Source: Tetrastigma voinierianum (Eukaryota; Streptophyta; Magnoliopsida; Vitales; Vitaceae). Taken from it: DNA of 64,000 bases. Numbering within the stretch: position 1 is the first letter of the stretch; every line of letters begins with the position of its first letter. The DNA lies in the NCBI GenBank assembly GCA_016808115.1, contig JAEQBH010002847.1:310001-374000 (forward strand), in the 5' to 3' direction. The notes beneath the pieces are model-generated. The model worked only from the letters and a program-made list of their open reading frames with translations. It made no database searches and was not told the DNA's origin. This document shows, one piece after another, positions 1-10,880 of this stretch. The translations under genes were made by a program, and so were the position numbers.

Positions 1-192
1 TTGAGGAATTATGGGGCGCATTAGTCTCGTAGTCATGAAGAAAAAGATTTTCTCGACGCTCTAGTTTTTGAATATAAACATGTCAGGTTTTGTGAAATTC
101 GAAGATTATTCCGCTTTGCAAAAAAAGGAATGTGCAGGAGAAATCGAATGGGCACGCCCATTTCCAGCCTGGTCGCAACACAAAGATAGGTA

Positions 193-760
193 GTGTCGCG
201 ACAATATCAGCTTCCAATACAGATGGCCAAAGCGCGCACGACATGGACTTCTGGTCGCCAAGTTGCGATACCAAATTTTGTAAAGTCGCACAGTATCGAG
301 GTTGACCAGTTAGTCCTAGGTCGCGACTTCATTTTCGCGTCGCGAATTTGGGGTTTAATTTTCGGTATGCTGCGACGTGGTTTTGATGTCGCGACATGGG
401 CCTTCGGCTGTGGGTATGTTTGGTGTCGCGACACCATTTTTGGATCGCGAAAAGGGGGCTAGGCTGTTGGGAAGTCTGGTGTCGCGACATTAGTTTTATG
501 TCACTATTGGGATAGGCCTGAGGCTTAGCAACGTGAAGTTTTGGCATCAGGTGGCAATCAAGTACTTCCGCAGGTCTCGACACACGTTTAGTGTCGCACT
601 GGTCACCGGCGGTGTCGACATGACTCGCTGCCTTAGGAATGTTGGTGTCGCCAGATCAGCGCTTTGGGTCGATAAGGGTTGGTTATTTTGGGTCGCGACT
701 CAGGCTTTTAGGTCGCGGAGAGGGCAGTTGTTGGGCTTTGTCGCGACTAGCGCGCACTCC
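193..760. repeat. Cluster of TGTCGCGACA-type palindromes
   Basis: The self-complementary core TCGCGA, often extended to TGTCGCGACA, recurs around 195, 311, 336, 390, 424, 445, 482, 691, 711 and 741, with decayed versions such as GTCGACA and GTCGCCA between. Extended copies could form short hairpins such as GGTGTCGCGACACC. It is not coding. Confidence 0.75.
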
Positions 761-896
761 AACGCTGGGCGCGGACGACCGGCGATCGCACGCGACGATC
801 GAAGTCGTAGTGCTAGCAAATAGCAAGACGACAACGCTACCAGGCATGCACGACCGGTTCTCGGTGTACGACGCACATGACCTAGTTTTGCAATAG

Positions 897-960
897 TGCA
901 CTGTTTAAGGTCACTGTTTGGAACATTGTTCATGGGGGCACTGTTCATGGATTACTGTTA
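897..960 (+). repeat. Short tandem repeat of CACTGTTCA type, about 13 bp period
   Basis: Five copies of a unit close to CACTGTTCATGG start near 897, 911, 923, 938 and 951. A decayed version (ACACCGCTCATGG and variants) occurs at 30876-30910 next to TCGCGA motifs, linking the two regions as one LTR family. Confidence 0.55.
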
Positions 961-1152
961 AAAAAAAAAGCACAAAATGAAAAAAAAAAATTATGTATGA
1001 CTTAATATATGGAATGTTTATCTTGCATTACCTATGAATGCCTTGACGTGGTACATGAAAAAAAAATTTGATGCGTGAATAATGCCTCGGGATTGTATTT
1101 ACACCCTTAGAGATACTTCATTAAAACTCAACTTGCCATTTGACATGTGTAG

Positions 1153-2020
1153 ATGGCTAGTCAAGGACGGGGACTTAGAGGTCGTCCACAAGGTGCTAGT
1201 TAAGCACCACCTGTATTTGACCAGCAGGCCTTTGCTGAGGCTATAAGGATTGCAACTACTATCATTGCACAAAGGTACCTGTAGCCGTGGAGGTCCGAGT
1301 AAATCATAGTGTCAGCACATCATCCGATATTCACATGGTGGAGGATTTGATAATGGCATTCATTGGTTTAGATAGATTGAGAAGGTGTTGGAGTGCTTTC
1401 ATGGACATCACCTCTCTAATATGGCTAAGATCGATAGTCAGAAACAGTTATAGGGCAGTCCCAAGTGCAAGCGCGATTCAAGTTAAGATCTCTAGAGACT
1501 TATAGGCAATAACTTGGGCAGATTTCCATGAGCTCTTCATGGGCAAATATTTTCCGGCCACTACTAGATATGTGAAAGCCCAAGAGTTCCTAGAGCTGAA
1601 GCGGGGAGCTATGACAGTAATGGAGTATGTGGCTAGATTCACAGAGTTAGCCCGCTTCCTGACGACTATGTGGCCACAGATATGGCCAAGGTCAGGAGGT
1701 TCGAGAATGGACTGAGGTTGTCCATTCGAGGCAAGATTGCAGGGCTCCGCCTACAGGATATGGACACTATCGTTGGAGCAGCTCGACCATAGAGAGAAAG
1801 ATAGAGGATGCTCAAAGCACTCGGGATGCGGGTGCTAATGGCAAGAGGAAGGAGAGTCAGTCTTCTTCCAGTTCGGGAAAGAAGCAGAGGGCTTCTAGTT
1901 CACATGGGTTCTGTAGTGGCGCCATCCCACAAGGACAGTAGTGGCTTCAGCCAAATAAAGTAGACGGGACAGGCGTTTCCATTGCCAGCAGCCCGAACAT
2001 ATGAGGAGGGATTGCCCCTA
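1153..2020 (+). pseudogene. Gypsy gag remnant with zinc knuckle
   Basis: The ATG at 1153 opens a frame starting MASQGRGLRGRP, typical of Tekay/Del gag. A capsid segment reading YFPATTRYVKAQEF, then LKRGAMTVMEYVARF (about 1545-1640), and then DMAKVRRFENGLRLS (about 1682-1725) is recognisable across frameshifts. A CCHC knuckle follows at about 1973-2015 (FHCQQPEHMRRDCP), but its first Cys codon reads CGT (Arg), so the finger is broken. An in-frame stop occurs after residue 17. Gag normally forms the retroelement capsid in the cytoplasm; this copy cannot make it. Confidence 0.8.
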
Positions 2021-2279
2021 GAGACAGGGATCCTAGGGTTTTGGGACAGCGTAGTCCCAGTTAGTTGTGGGACAAAAGCGGATACGCGATTTCACACCCT
2101 AGTATATGGGTCGAGGAGCGCACGTCCTGTGGAGCCGCACAGCTTCTCCCATTACACGTGCAGTTAGAGGGGCCGAGATTATGGGCTAAGGTGAGGATTT
2201 TCAAGGCCCACAAGTAAGAACGGATTCAAGGGCGTGTTTGCCATCACACCACCGGCCGAAATAACAAATCAACTACCAT

Positions 2280-3967
2280 ACAGGTACATTTTTGCTAGCT
2301 CGCCTATGGGCAAGAGTGTTATTTGATTCTGGTGCATCACATTCATTCATCACTGCATTGGTCGTGAGAGAGTTGGGCTTAAAGGTTGAGGCCTTGGAGG
2401 AGCCCCTGTATGTGAGTTCTCCCCTAGGGACTGGGGCGAGAATAGGGATGATATGTTGAGGTTACGAGTTAAAGATCTCCCGGATTCTGCTCACAGTGGA
2501 CCTGAGGGTCATGGACATGTCAGAGTTCGACGTCATCCTTGGGATGGATTAGTTGATGGCATACAGAGTCGTCATTGATTGTGAGCGTATGAGGGTTACC
2601 GCCTACACGCAGGAAGGTACTCGTGTTATGTTTCAGGGGGACAAACACTTGGTTACCCCCGTACCGTGGTAATGATTCTAGATGGCACGAACGCTGGTGG
2701 GTTGGTCGATCCAGCCCACTCTAGAGGACGAGTTGAGACCCGACTTGGATCTACCTTGGGTAGTGTGCGAGTACGAGGATGTTTTTCCGGATGAGCTACC
2801 GGGATTACCTCCGTAGAGGGATGTAGAGTTCTGTATTGAGTTACACCCTGGTATGTCACCCATCTGTATGACTCCGCATAGGATGGCACTAGTTGAGTTG
2901 CAGGAACTCAGGGTCCATATACATGAGTTACTGGACAAGGGATTTATTAGACCGGGCACTTCACCATGGGGCGCTCCGGTTCTATTTACAAAGAAGAAAG
3001 ACAGACTTTTCGACCGCAAGATTGTCTTACAAGACAAATAAACGTAAGGCGATCAAGAATCGGTACCCATTGTCGAGGATTGATGACTTGTTTGATTAGT
3101 TGAGAGGAGTGCGAGTCTACTCCAAGATAGACCTTCGCACTGGTTACCATCAGTTGAGGGTTAGGGAGACATATATCCTTAAGACAAAGATGACGCCAAG
3201 CATGGGCACTTTGAGTTTACAAAGGATGCCTTTTGACAAGAATTACCACAAAGATTCATTGCATCTCATGGTTAGGGAAAGTTCCTTAACCCTATCTAGA
3301 TCAACTTATTCTTAGTCTTCGGATGACATTTTGATCTACTCCCAGTCTGAGAGAGAGCATGAGGATTATTTAAGGGTTGTTTTGCAACTGTTGAGAGACC
3401 ATCAGTTGTACGCCAAGTTCAGTAAGTGCGAGTTTTGGTTTACTGAGGTGAGATTTTTGAGGCACATAGTGTCATCCTCAGGAGTGTCAGTGGACCCCGA
3501 GAAGGTCGAGGCTGTGATGAGAGTCGGGAGAGAATCAAGTCGCATTTGAGATAATGTAGTTTCTCGATCGGGTCGATACTATAGGTGTCGATCAAGGATT
3601 TCCTCCGACTAGCAAAGACTTATGACAAATCGAATTCCTAAGGAGGTCGAGTTCGAGTAGGACACCAGGCGAGAAGGCAAGATTCCTGTGATAGTGCGAG
3701 GCTACTTAAGTACTCATTTTGATAGTCCCGGAATGGGACAAGGGGTACACCTGCAGTAAATTTGGATGCCTCGAGCCTGATAGGATGTTTTCATGCACCG
3801 GGAGTGGTCAGAAGCTTATGGTTCCCACCGGGCCTGAAGAATCGTGAGTGCACTACTCCCACACGATATAGAGTTACGGCCATAATCTTCGCCTTGAAGA
3901 TTTGGCGCCACTACTTATATGGCGAGTAGTTTGAGGTGTACTTAGACCACAAAAGTCTGAAGTATAT
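2280..3967 (+). pseudogene. Gypsy pol remnant: protease, reverse transcriptase, start of RNase H
   Basis: The protease active-site motif VLFDSGASHSFI is at 2316-2351, and FDVILGMDWL-like sequence at about 2528-2557. RT begins near 2775 (VFPDELPGLPP, then a stop) and runs through LLDKGFIRPGTSPWGAP (about 2930-2980) and LRTGYHQLRV (about 3135-3165). The degenerate catalytic DD motif is followed by ILIYS at about 3315-3347, and then comes YAKFSKCEFWF (3411-3443). RNase H starts near 3755 and reaches LKIWRHYLYG and LDHKSLKYI before the insertion point at 3967. Several stops and frame changes show it is dead. The domain order identifies Ty3/gypsy. Confidence 0.85.
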
Positions 3968-6333
3968 TATAACACCCCGAAATATACCCTAGTCGTTTTC
4001 AACGTGTTTAGGGTATTTTGTAGGCATAAATTGAATTTTTCAGAATTTAAATGCGAAACATGGAAATTGAGAAACCCGAAACTTGTACCAAGACATAAGG
4101 ACAAAATTGTAAATTTTCAAAAGGGACTTAAAAGTCATATGTTGATAAGATTAGAGGCCAAAATAAAATAATGGGAAATTGAAATGCAAATGGTCAAGAG
4201 TTGGAGGACCTTATTGCAATAAAAGGAAAAATTGAGTATAAAAGAAGAAGAGACCAAAAATATCTCATTTTTGGTCTCACATTTGAGAGCTCCAACGTGA
4301 AGGCCAAGAAGAGAGGAGAAGGAGAAGAAGAAGAAGGAAGAAGAAGAAGAAGAGAAGTTTGCGAAACGTATGGATCTTTAGAGTTTGGTATGGATTCTTG
4401 TATGGAATTTGTAAGGATCCTTGGTTTTATATAGAATATGTATGGAGTTATAGGATTTGCACCTTGGTCTAGGTTCTTCCTCTTTGATTTATGGTTTCTG
4501 CTTGTGTATGGAACTCAGAGGCTTGTACGGACTTTGTTAGATTTTAGTATGGTTTTGAGTATGGAAACTAAGAGTTTAAGTGTATGGTTTGTATGGATGG
4601 TTATGGGTTAGTGTGAATTTGTGGACTTGTATATGAAATTCCTCCTGAGCTAGGTTTGAGGTGTTGTGAGAGCGTGATTACTTGTTAGAGTATGGAATCT
4701 TCCCTTGAGGATGGATTGTAGAATTTGTATGGATATGGAAGTTTAGTTTATTCCTACTTTGGGGTGATTTGGGATGATTGTAGGATGGTTTGGTGTCAGG
4801 TTTCAGGCAAGCCATTATGTGGCCTCTATTGGGAGGATATTGTCGCGGACAAGGGCTATTCCAGATGTTTTCTAAGGTCAAACTCGGCGTGGTACCGCAG
4901 CCGCCAAGGAGCCTCCGCACTGGCATGGAAGCCACGCCGCTGCGTGGCTGGTGCATCTCGGTACGCCATTGCGTGGGATTCCACGCCATAAAGATAGCCC
5001 CCGCACAATGTCAACCTCCAATCTTTGACGACTATAACTTCTTCGTCCCAACCCTTTCTTGCAAGGGACTTATGGAAAGCCCTTGAGTCTAGAATCATCC
5101 ATATATAGATTGATACACATACTATAATAAGTCCTAAAATGACAAAAGACAATGGATATCGTCATGTTTACAGCTGTTTCGCGAAGTTGTCGATTTTCTT
5201 CACTCTAGCCAATGTGATATAACTTCTTCGTTAGACTCCGCTTGGGTGTTCTGGACTATAAGTGGAAAGATCATTGAGTCTAGAATCTAACCATATGCTA
5301 TTTAATGGCATTCTGCATCCACAACTAAAATTTGATTGTTGTACTAAGTGTACTAATAGCTTGGTTAAAAGTCACTGGAATACATGATAAGAAAAGCAGA
5401 TAGATATAACCAAGAAATAAATAATATAATGAGATTTGATATGCAGAGTATATAGAAGAAATGAATAAAATGATAAGCTCAGAGAACACATGAGAATCGA
5501 GGAATGCCTAAGACCAGTATGAAATGACACAAGACGCTCGATCGGGTGCTTCTCGCACTCCTACTAGTGCTACTAAGACTTTGTTACGGTAAAAGGGTGC
5601 ACTCACTAGTGCTTGGGCACTTCAGGCTACCAAGACTTTCAAGATCAGATAGTACTTTTTGGGTACTTATTGTGCCGTGTCTCGACTCATTTATTATTAC
5701 CGGCCTAGGTACTTACAGTGATATGATACTAACTCGAATGATGAATAAGAGTAAACAAATTAGTACTGCCTCCTCCTCCGACCAGACATCACGTAATTTC
5801 AATAAGAATAAGCTCTATAACTCCTACTTGAGATCTGAACAAGCATAAAGTTGCTATAAGTACAAGTATGAGTCCTACTGAGGTCCCGAATAGCATAAGT
5901 CTCGTTATAAGCATAAGAATTGTATGTTCATTATATGAATGATGAAAATTCGATATCTCGCGTATGTTAGGCGCTTACTATAACGTATATGCATATATCG
6001 AGGTTTCCTACTAAGCGCAGCTTGCACGGGTTTTCAATCCGTGTAGGTACGTAAGAAGATACGCTGATCTTCCGCGATTCCGTCACAAGACTTAGTAGGG
6101 GTTCATCATCGTAGGTTCTACGCCTGACGCAGAATGTAAATGTATAGTTTTTGTATATGTGTAAATCCGGACTAATCCGTACGTATGTGACAATATAAAC
6201 ACCACTACGATGGTAGTTTATTTTTGTATTTTTGTATACGATATATTGACACAGCTATAAGACTTTGACACAATTCATTGTCTCGATAAATCGTAAAGAG
6301 TCCCAAGCTTAGCCTCGCATCTCCTGCGTGACA
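3968..6333 (+). repeat. 5' LTR of nested Tekay-type element
   Basis: It starts TATAACACCCCGAAATATACC and ends TGCGTGACA just before the PBS. Collinear with 10881-13217 throughout, for example the block at about 4110-4210 and its copy at about 11025-11125. It includes a GAA-rich run (4315-4355) and a GC-rich block with short inverted repeats around CCACGCC/GCGTGG (4890-4990). The open frames inside (for example 5546-5848) are not conserved in the other LTR, so they are not genes. Confidence 0.88.
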
Positions 6334-6335
6334 AG

Positions 6336-6357
6336 TTGGTATGAGCCTAGGTTTAGG
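6336..6357 (+). promoter_or_regulatory. Primer binding site (Met-tRNA type, degenerate)
   Basis: TTGGTATGAGCCTAGG sits 2-3 bases after the LTR end. It resembles the plant Ty3/gypsy PBS TTGGTATCAGAGCC with a short deletion. It would prime minus-strand DNA synthesis. Confidence 0.7.
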
Positions 6358-6446
6358 CGTTTCTGGACGAGTCTTAGATTAAGGATGTACCTACATAGTA
6401 ATGTGTTGGCCTAATGCGGATATCTTTGTTTTGTGTACTATCTAGA

Positions 6447-7420
6447 ATGGATCCATTCTCAGAAGTCAGACAAACAATTAAAAGCCGCCAACTTTCTGAT
6501 CAATCCCGCTTAGTCCGTCAGAGTCAACGATAAATGAAAATGCTTCAACCAAGTATTGATAAAAATCTCTCAGGATATGGCAAGGGTCTTAGATCGACTC
6601 CACACCCGAGCTCCGAGTGATTCAATACGAAAGCATAGAGTGGAAGAATTCCATGGTACAAGTATGGAAGAGTTCGATAAAGCCGAGTTTTGGCTTTGAA
6701 AAAACTTGAAAGGGCTCTAGACAGCTTTGGTCCTCGGGTGGGACCAAAAGGTCACATGTTCGCCTATCACGCGCTGCGCACTATGATCGCGGAAGTCGGT
6801 TTCGAGAAATCCACTACCTCGATCCGCCATATCGGACTACTGGCCACATAGTTTACATAAGTACAATACTGATGATTACAAGGAGTCAAAATGGAAGAAA
6901 TTTCGACTCTAAGACAAGGAAATGACAAGTATTGATATGAGAAAGAATTCAAATTGGGCCTTAGTAAATATGCAATCGAACTGCCTGCACGGAAAATTCG
7001 GGATGTGACGCTTGAGGAGGGCGACGTGAGTCTATCAAAAGGTACCTCACTACCGTTACTACATAGTTGTCAAATTATCACTGCATGCTATCAAAATCGA
7101 AGCTCCAAATGAAGAGTCAAGAAAGAAAGGAAGAGAAAAAGTTCTCAAGAGGGGGTTTATCTTCGGGAAAAAGACCTAGAGAGTCACAAGTCGATTCAAT
7201 ACAAGGTTCAAATACAAGGGGTAGGAGACAAGGACCTGCCATGACACAAAAGTTCCTGGGCTGAGGCACTCCACTCGAAAGAGGAAAACAGTGTATGCCC
7301 GCATTGCCATAAAGACAGTGGCATTTCGCAGACGAGTAATCAAAGCAGCCCGGCGTGGAGCAATGTATCATGTGATAGCCAACTATCCGCCGAGGACGGA
7401 AGTTCTAGAAATCCTCGCTG
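6447..7420 (+). pseudogene. Gag remnant of nested Tekay-type element
   Basis: The first ATG after the PBS (6447) opens MDPFSEVRQTIKSRQ. The conserved gag segment LRQGNDKY, stop, YEKEFKLGLSKYAIEL lies at about 6905-6985. A CCHC-like stretch beginning CPHCHK is near 7298-7370. Stops break the frame repeatedly. The family role is capsid formation, which this copy has lost. Confidence 0.72.
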
Positions 7421-7559
7421 GCGGTAGAGGAGGGTCAAAATGTACCCCGCACTCGCAGTAGGGTTAGAGGATCTAAGTGGCTCAAGGAAGAGGCGTAATG
7501 CTTCGTAGACGGTGAATCGCCCCGCTACTACGGCCCCAAAGACAAGCTATGCTATGAGA

Positions 7560-10500
7560 GCTCGTGAAGATCCTGGATATACCGGTTATTATCGGGTACT
7601 TTCACCCTTTGATATCGACCGTATGCATTAATCGATTCGGGCTCTACGTGATTCATATATATGCATGGAACAAATGAATGATAAATTACCTGCAAAGAGC
7701 TATTAGATTATGACCTGCTTGTTACAAGTCCTCCAAGAGAGCAAGAGAGCTCAACTGTGTATAAGAATTGTCCCTAATGGTCCATGCGATAGGGAATTCT
7801 CATTGATCTAATTTGCTTTCATTCTTTTCATGAGTTTGATTTGGATTCTCGTAAATGGATTAAGCTATCCAAACATCGGGCCATAGTTGACTGTGATAAG
7901 AAAATAGTCCTGCTTAAATATCTTGACCTATCATAAGTAGCAATACAGGGTATCCGATCTGAATCAATACCGAAAGTTATTTCAGCTATGAAAGCCCGAC
8001 GTTTTCTAAGAAAAGGTTGTGAAGCCTTTTTGGCTTTGATTCTTGACTCCAAAAGAGAGCAAGTAAATTTAGAAAATATTCCTATGATTAGGGAGTTCCC
8101 TGATGTGTTTCCCGAAGAGTTACCGGGAGTACTACCTGAAAGAGAAGTAGATCTCTCTATTGAAGTTGTACAGGAACTAATTCATATCGAGGACACCGCA
8201 CTGCATGGCTCCAACTCGAACTGAAGATGTTGACCGACTATAGGAGCTATTGATTAAGTGGTTTTATCCGACCTAGTGTCTCATCTTGGGTGCGCCTGCT
8301 TTTATTTGTTAAGAAGAAAGATGGCACCTTTCTGATGTGTGCATTGACTACCCAAGAACAAACAAAGTAACGCTTAAGAATAAGTACCCATTGCCAAGAA
8401 TAGAAGATTTATTTTGATCAATTGAGAGGGCAAGTGTCTTTTCTAACATAGACTTGCATCGGGATATTATCATCAACTCCTGGTCAAAGAGGATGATGTC
8501 CCAAAAACAGCTTTTAGAACCCGTTATGGCCACTCATGAGCTTAGTACTTTCACTTAATTAACAATTCCGCTACCAGAGACTTATTGAATAGGGTTTTCC
8601 ACTTCCTATTTGGACTAATTGTGGTATTTATTGATGACATCCTCGGGTGACTTAAAGATGCAGCCAGAACATGAACACCATTTGAGGGATAGTATTGCAA
8701 ACTTTGAGAGAGAATCGCTTGTTTGTGCAAGCAGTAAATGTGAATTTTGGCTAAGGAAGTGTCATTCTTAAAGCCATATTGTATCTGCATAAGGTATTAT
8801 TAGAGGGACCCAAGAAAATTGAAGTAGCTAGAATTGAAACCTCTCGAAATGTAACCGAGGCGAAGTTTCTTGGCTAGCAGTTATTATTGGAGATTTGTAC
8901 AAGGATTTTCAATTATGATCCCCACTTACGCATTTCCTCCGTAAGGGAGTGAAGTTTGAGTGATGATAAGTGCCAATCCAGCTTTAAAAGATTAAAAAAA
9001 AATACTGGTAGAAGCACCATGTTGATTCAAATTTACTCGGTAGGTCATACGCTGCGCGTTGATGCTCGAGGATAGGCCTGGGGATGTGTATTGACGCAGA
9101 TGGGAAAGCAGGCTTATGCTTCCGCACACCAGCCGCACATGAGCAAAACTATCCTACACATGACTTGGAGTTAGCGTGCCTTGTATGTGTTTGCTTGAAA
9201 ATATGGCGATACTATTTATATGGAGAAAATGGTAATTTTCATCGATCAGCAAGAGTCCTAAATATTTGCTAACTCAAAAAGATTTGAACTTGAGGCAACG
9301 CCTGTGGTTGAATTGTTAAAGACTATGATTGTATAATTGATTACCAATTCTGAAAGTAAATGTAGTGGCCGATGCTCGGTAGGAAAATGATTTCTGCTTT
9401 GATTTTGAAAGATTATGATTGGAGACTTGCACCCGATGGAGCCTTGTTGGCTCAATTGAGTGTGATACCGGATTTGAAGCAAATGATAGTGGATGCTTAG
9501 AAAAATGATACCAAGTTACAAGAGATAGTTCAGTTAGTTAGTACTGGAGACAAGACTGATTTCTTCGCTAATGAGGCGGAGGTTTGATGTACAAAAGAAA
9601 GTGCATTATGTTCAACGATATGGATTTGAAAAACAGATATATGAAGCACACATCAGCACCATGCATCCTCGGAAGTACCAAAACGTACCAGATAAGGAAA
9701 CAAGATTGACTCGGTGCAGGCGCGATGAAAGATATTTCAGCGCGTGGCTGGCGTCTGACGCGGTCATAAATTTAACACCAAGTACCATCCGTTTATTGAA
9801 TCCCTTCCAATTCCCTGCAATGGAAGTGGGATAACATTACGCGGATTTCGTGATCCCGCTTCCCCTCACCCAAAGAAACATGATGCGCTTTGGGTAATTG
9901 TGACGTATTGACCAAGTCCGCCACTTCCTATCGATTCACTGACTACCCATGGATCATTTACCGGACCTTTATGTGAATGAAATTTTTCGCATTGCCGGTG
10001 GCATCTCCATATCGATAATGTTCGACCGCGATCCTGCTTACGCCAAGGTTCGGGAAAGAGTTAGAGTCAAACTTTACAATGTAGATCAATTTGTTTAATG
10101 CTCATCCACAAAACAACCCATTGTACCAGCATCTGTATTGACGATATGTCGTATAGGTCAGTAATAGATTTTTCTAGGAAGTCGATAGGTATATTCTAAT
10201 TATGGAATTTTGCCTATAACAACAGCTATCAATCCAAGATAACCCTTATGAAGCCTTTTTGTATGGGAAGAAGATGTAACCTCATAAAATGATGTAGATA
10301 AATACCAAGTACAAGGATTATTGGTCCCGAATTAGTAAAAGACGAAGAAAAAGTTCTGCATTTATTCAAAGAAAGGTTAAGAGTCACAATGGATGTAATA
10401 AAAGGTCTTATGCTAATTTGAAGAGAAAGGATATAGGAGTATAAAGTCTGCGAGACAGCGGTTTTAAAAGTATCTCCGTGAAAAAGATACCCGCTGAAGA

Positions 10501-10860
10501 AAAGTGGAAATCTGAGTCCAAGATTCATTGGGCTCTACGAGATTTTAGAAAGAGTTGACCAAAGAGTTTATCTGCTTGGCACTCTGAGTTGAATAAATTA
10601 CATGATGTATTCCATGTGTATATGCTCTTTAGATATTGTTCACTCATCGACATTTAATAATTCCAATATATGGTAGAAAGAAGATATTTCACTTTCAAAG
10701 AAGAGTCGAAGTTATTTCAGGATCGCAAAGGATAATACAAACAAGCAAGTCTCCTTTCGGTAAAAAGTGTCGTGGCAACATCACTGATGGAAGAAGTTTA
10801 CAATCAGATCACAATGAGTGGCACAAGACTCTCGTACTTTTGAATGTGTAATTTATGATC
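7560..10860 (+). pseudogene. Pol remnant: protease, RT, RNase H, integrase, chromodomain
   Basis: Protease ALIDSGST is at 7625-7648. RT starts with REFPDVFPEELPGVLP (about 8090-8140), continues with GFIRPSVSSWV and LLFVKKKDGT (about 8260-8330) and has catalytic VFIDDI at about 8625-8645. RNase H shows THDLELACLV and LKIWRYYLYG (9150-9225). Integrase parts include HPRKYQNV (about 9664), LLNPFQFPAMEV (9794-9829) and the GPYEILERV-like block (10525-10560). The HDVFHV motif (about 10600-10617) precedes a decayed chromodomain with LVKVLW-like sequence (about 10690-10848). Frameshifts and stops interrupt all parts. Confidence 0.82.
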
Positions 10861-10865
10861 AATAT

Positions 10866-10880
10866 TTAAATGGGGAGAAT
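10866..10880 (+). promoter_or_regulatory. Polypurine tract of nested Tekay-type element
   Basis: TTAAATGGGGAGAAT directly precedes the TGTAACACT start of the 3' LTR. This is the expected position and composition of the plus-strand primer. Confidence 0.8.

Larger units (their letters stand above)
1..1080 (+). repeat. LTR region of the outer gypsy element (5' end outside window)
   Basis: This non-coding, partly GC-rich stretch lies directly upstream of the gag start at 1153, where the 5' LTR and leader should be. It holds the TCGCGA palindrome cluster (193-760) and a short tandem repeat (897-960), then an A-rich leader. I could not fix the LTR end or a clear primer binding site. Assignment as LTR rests on position and on a similar fragment at 30520-30960. 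Confidence 0.5.

Noticed and set aside
5546..5848. 100-codon ORF at 5546-5848
   Set aside because: It lies in the Tekay-type 5' LTR and is not open in the matching 3' LTR.
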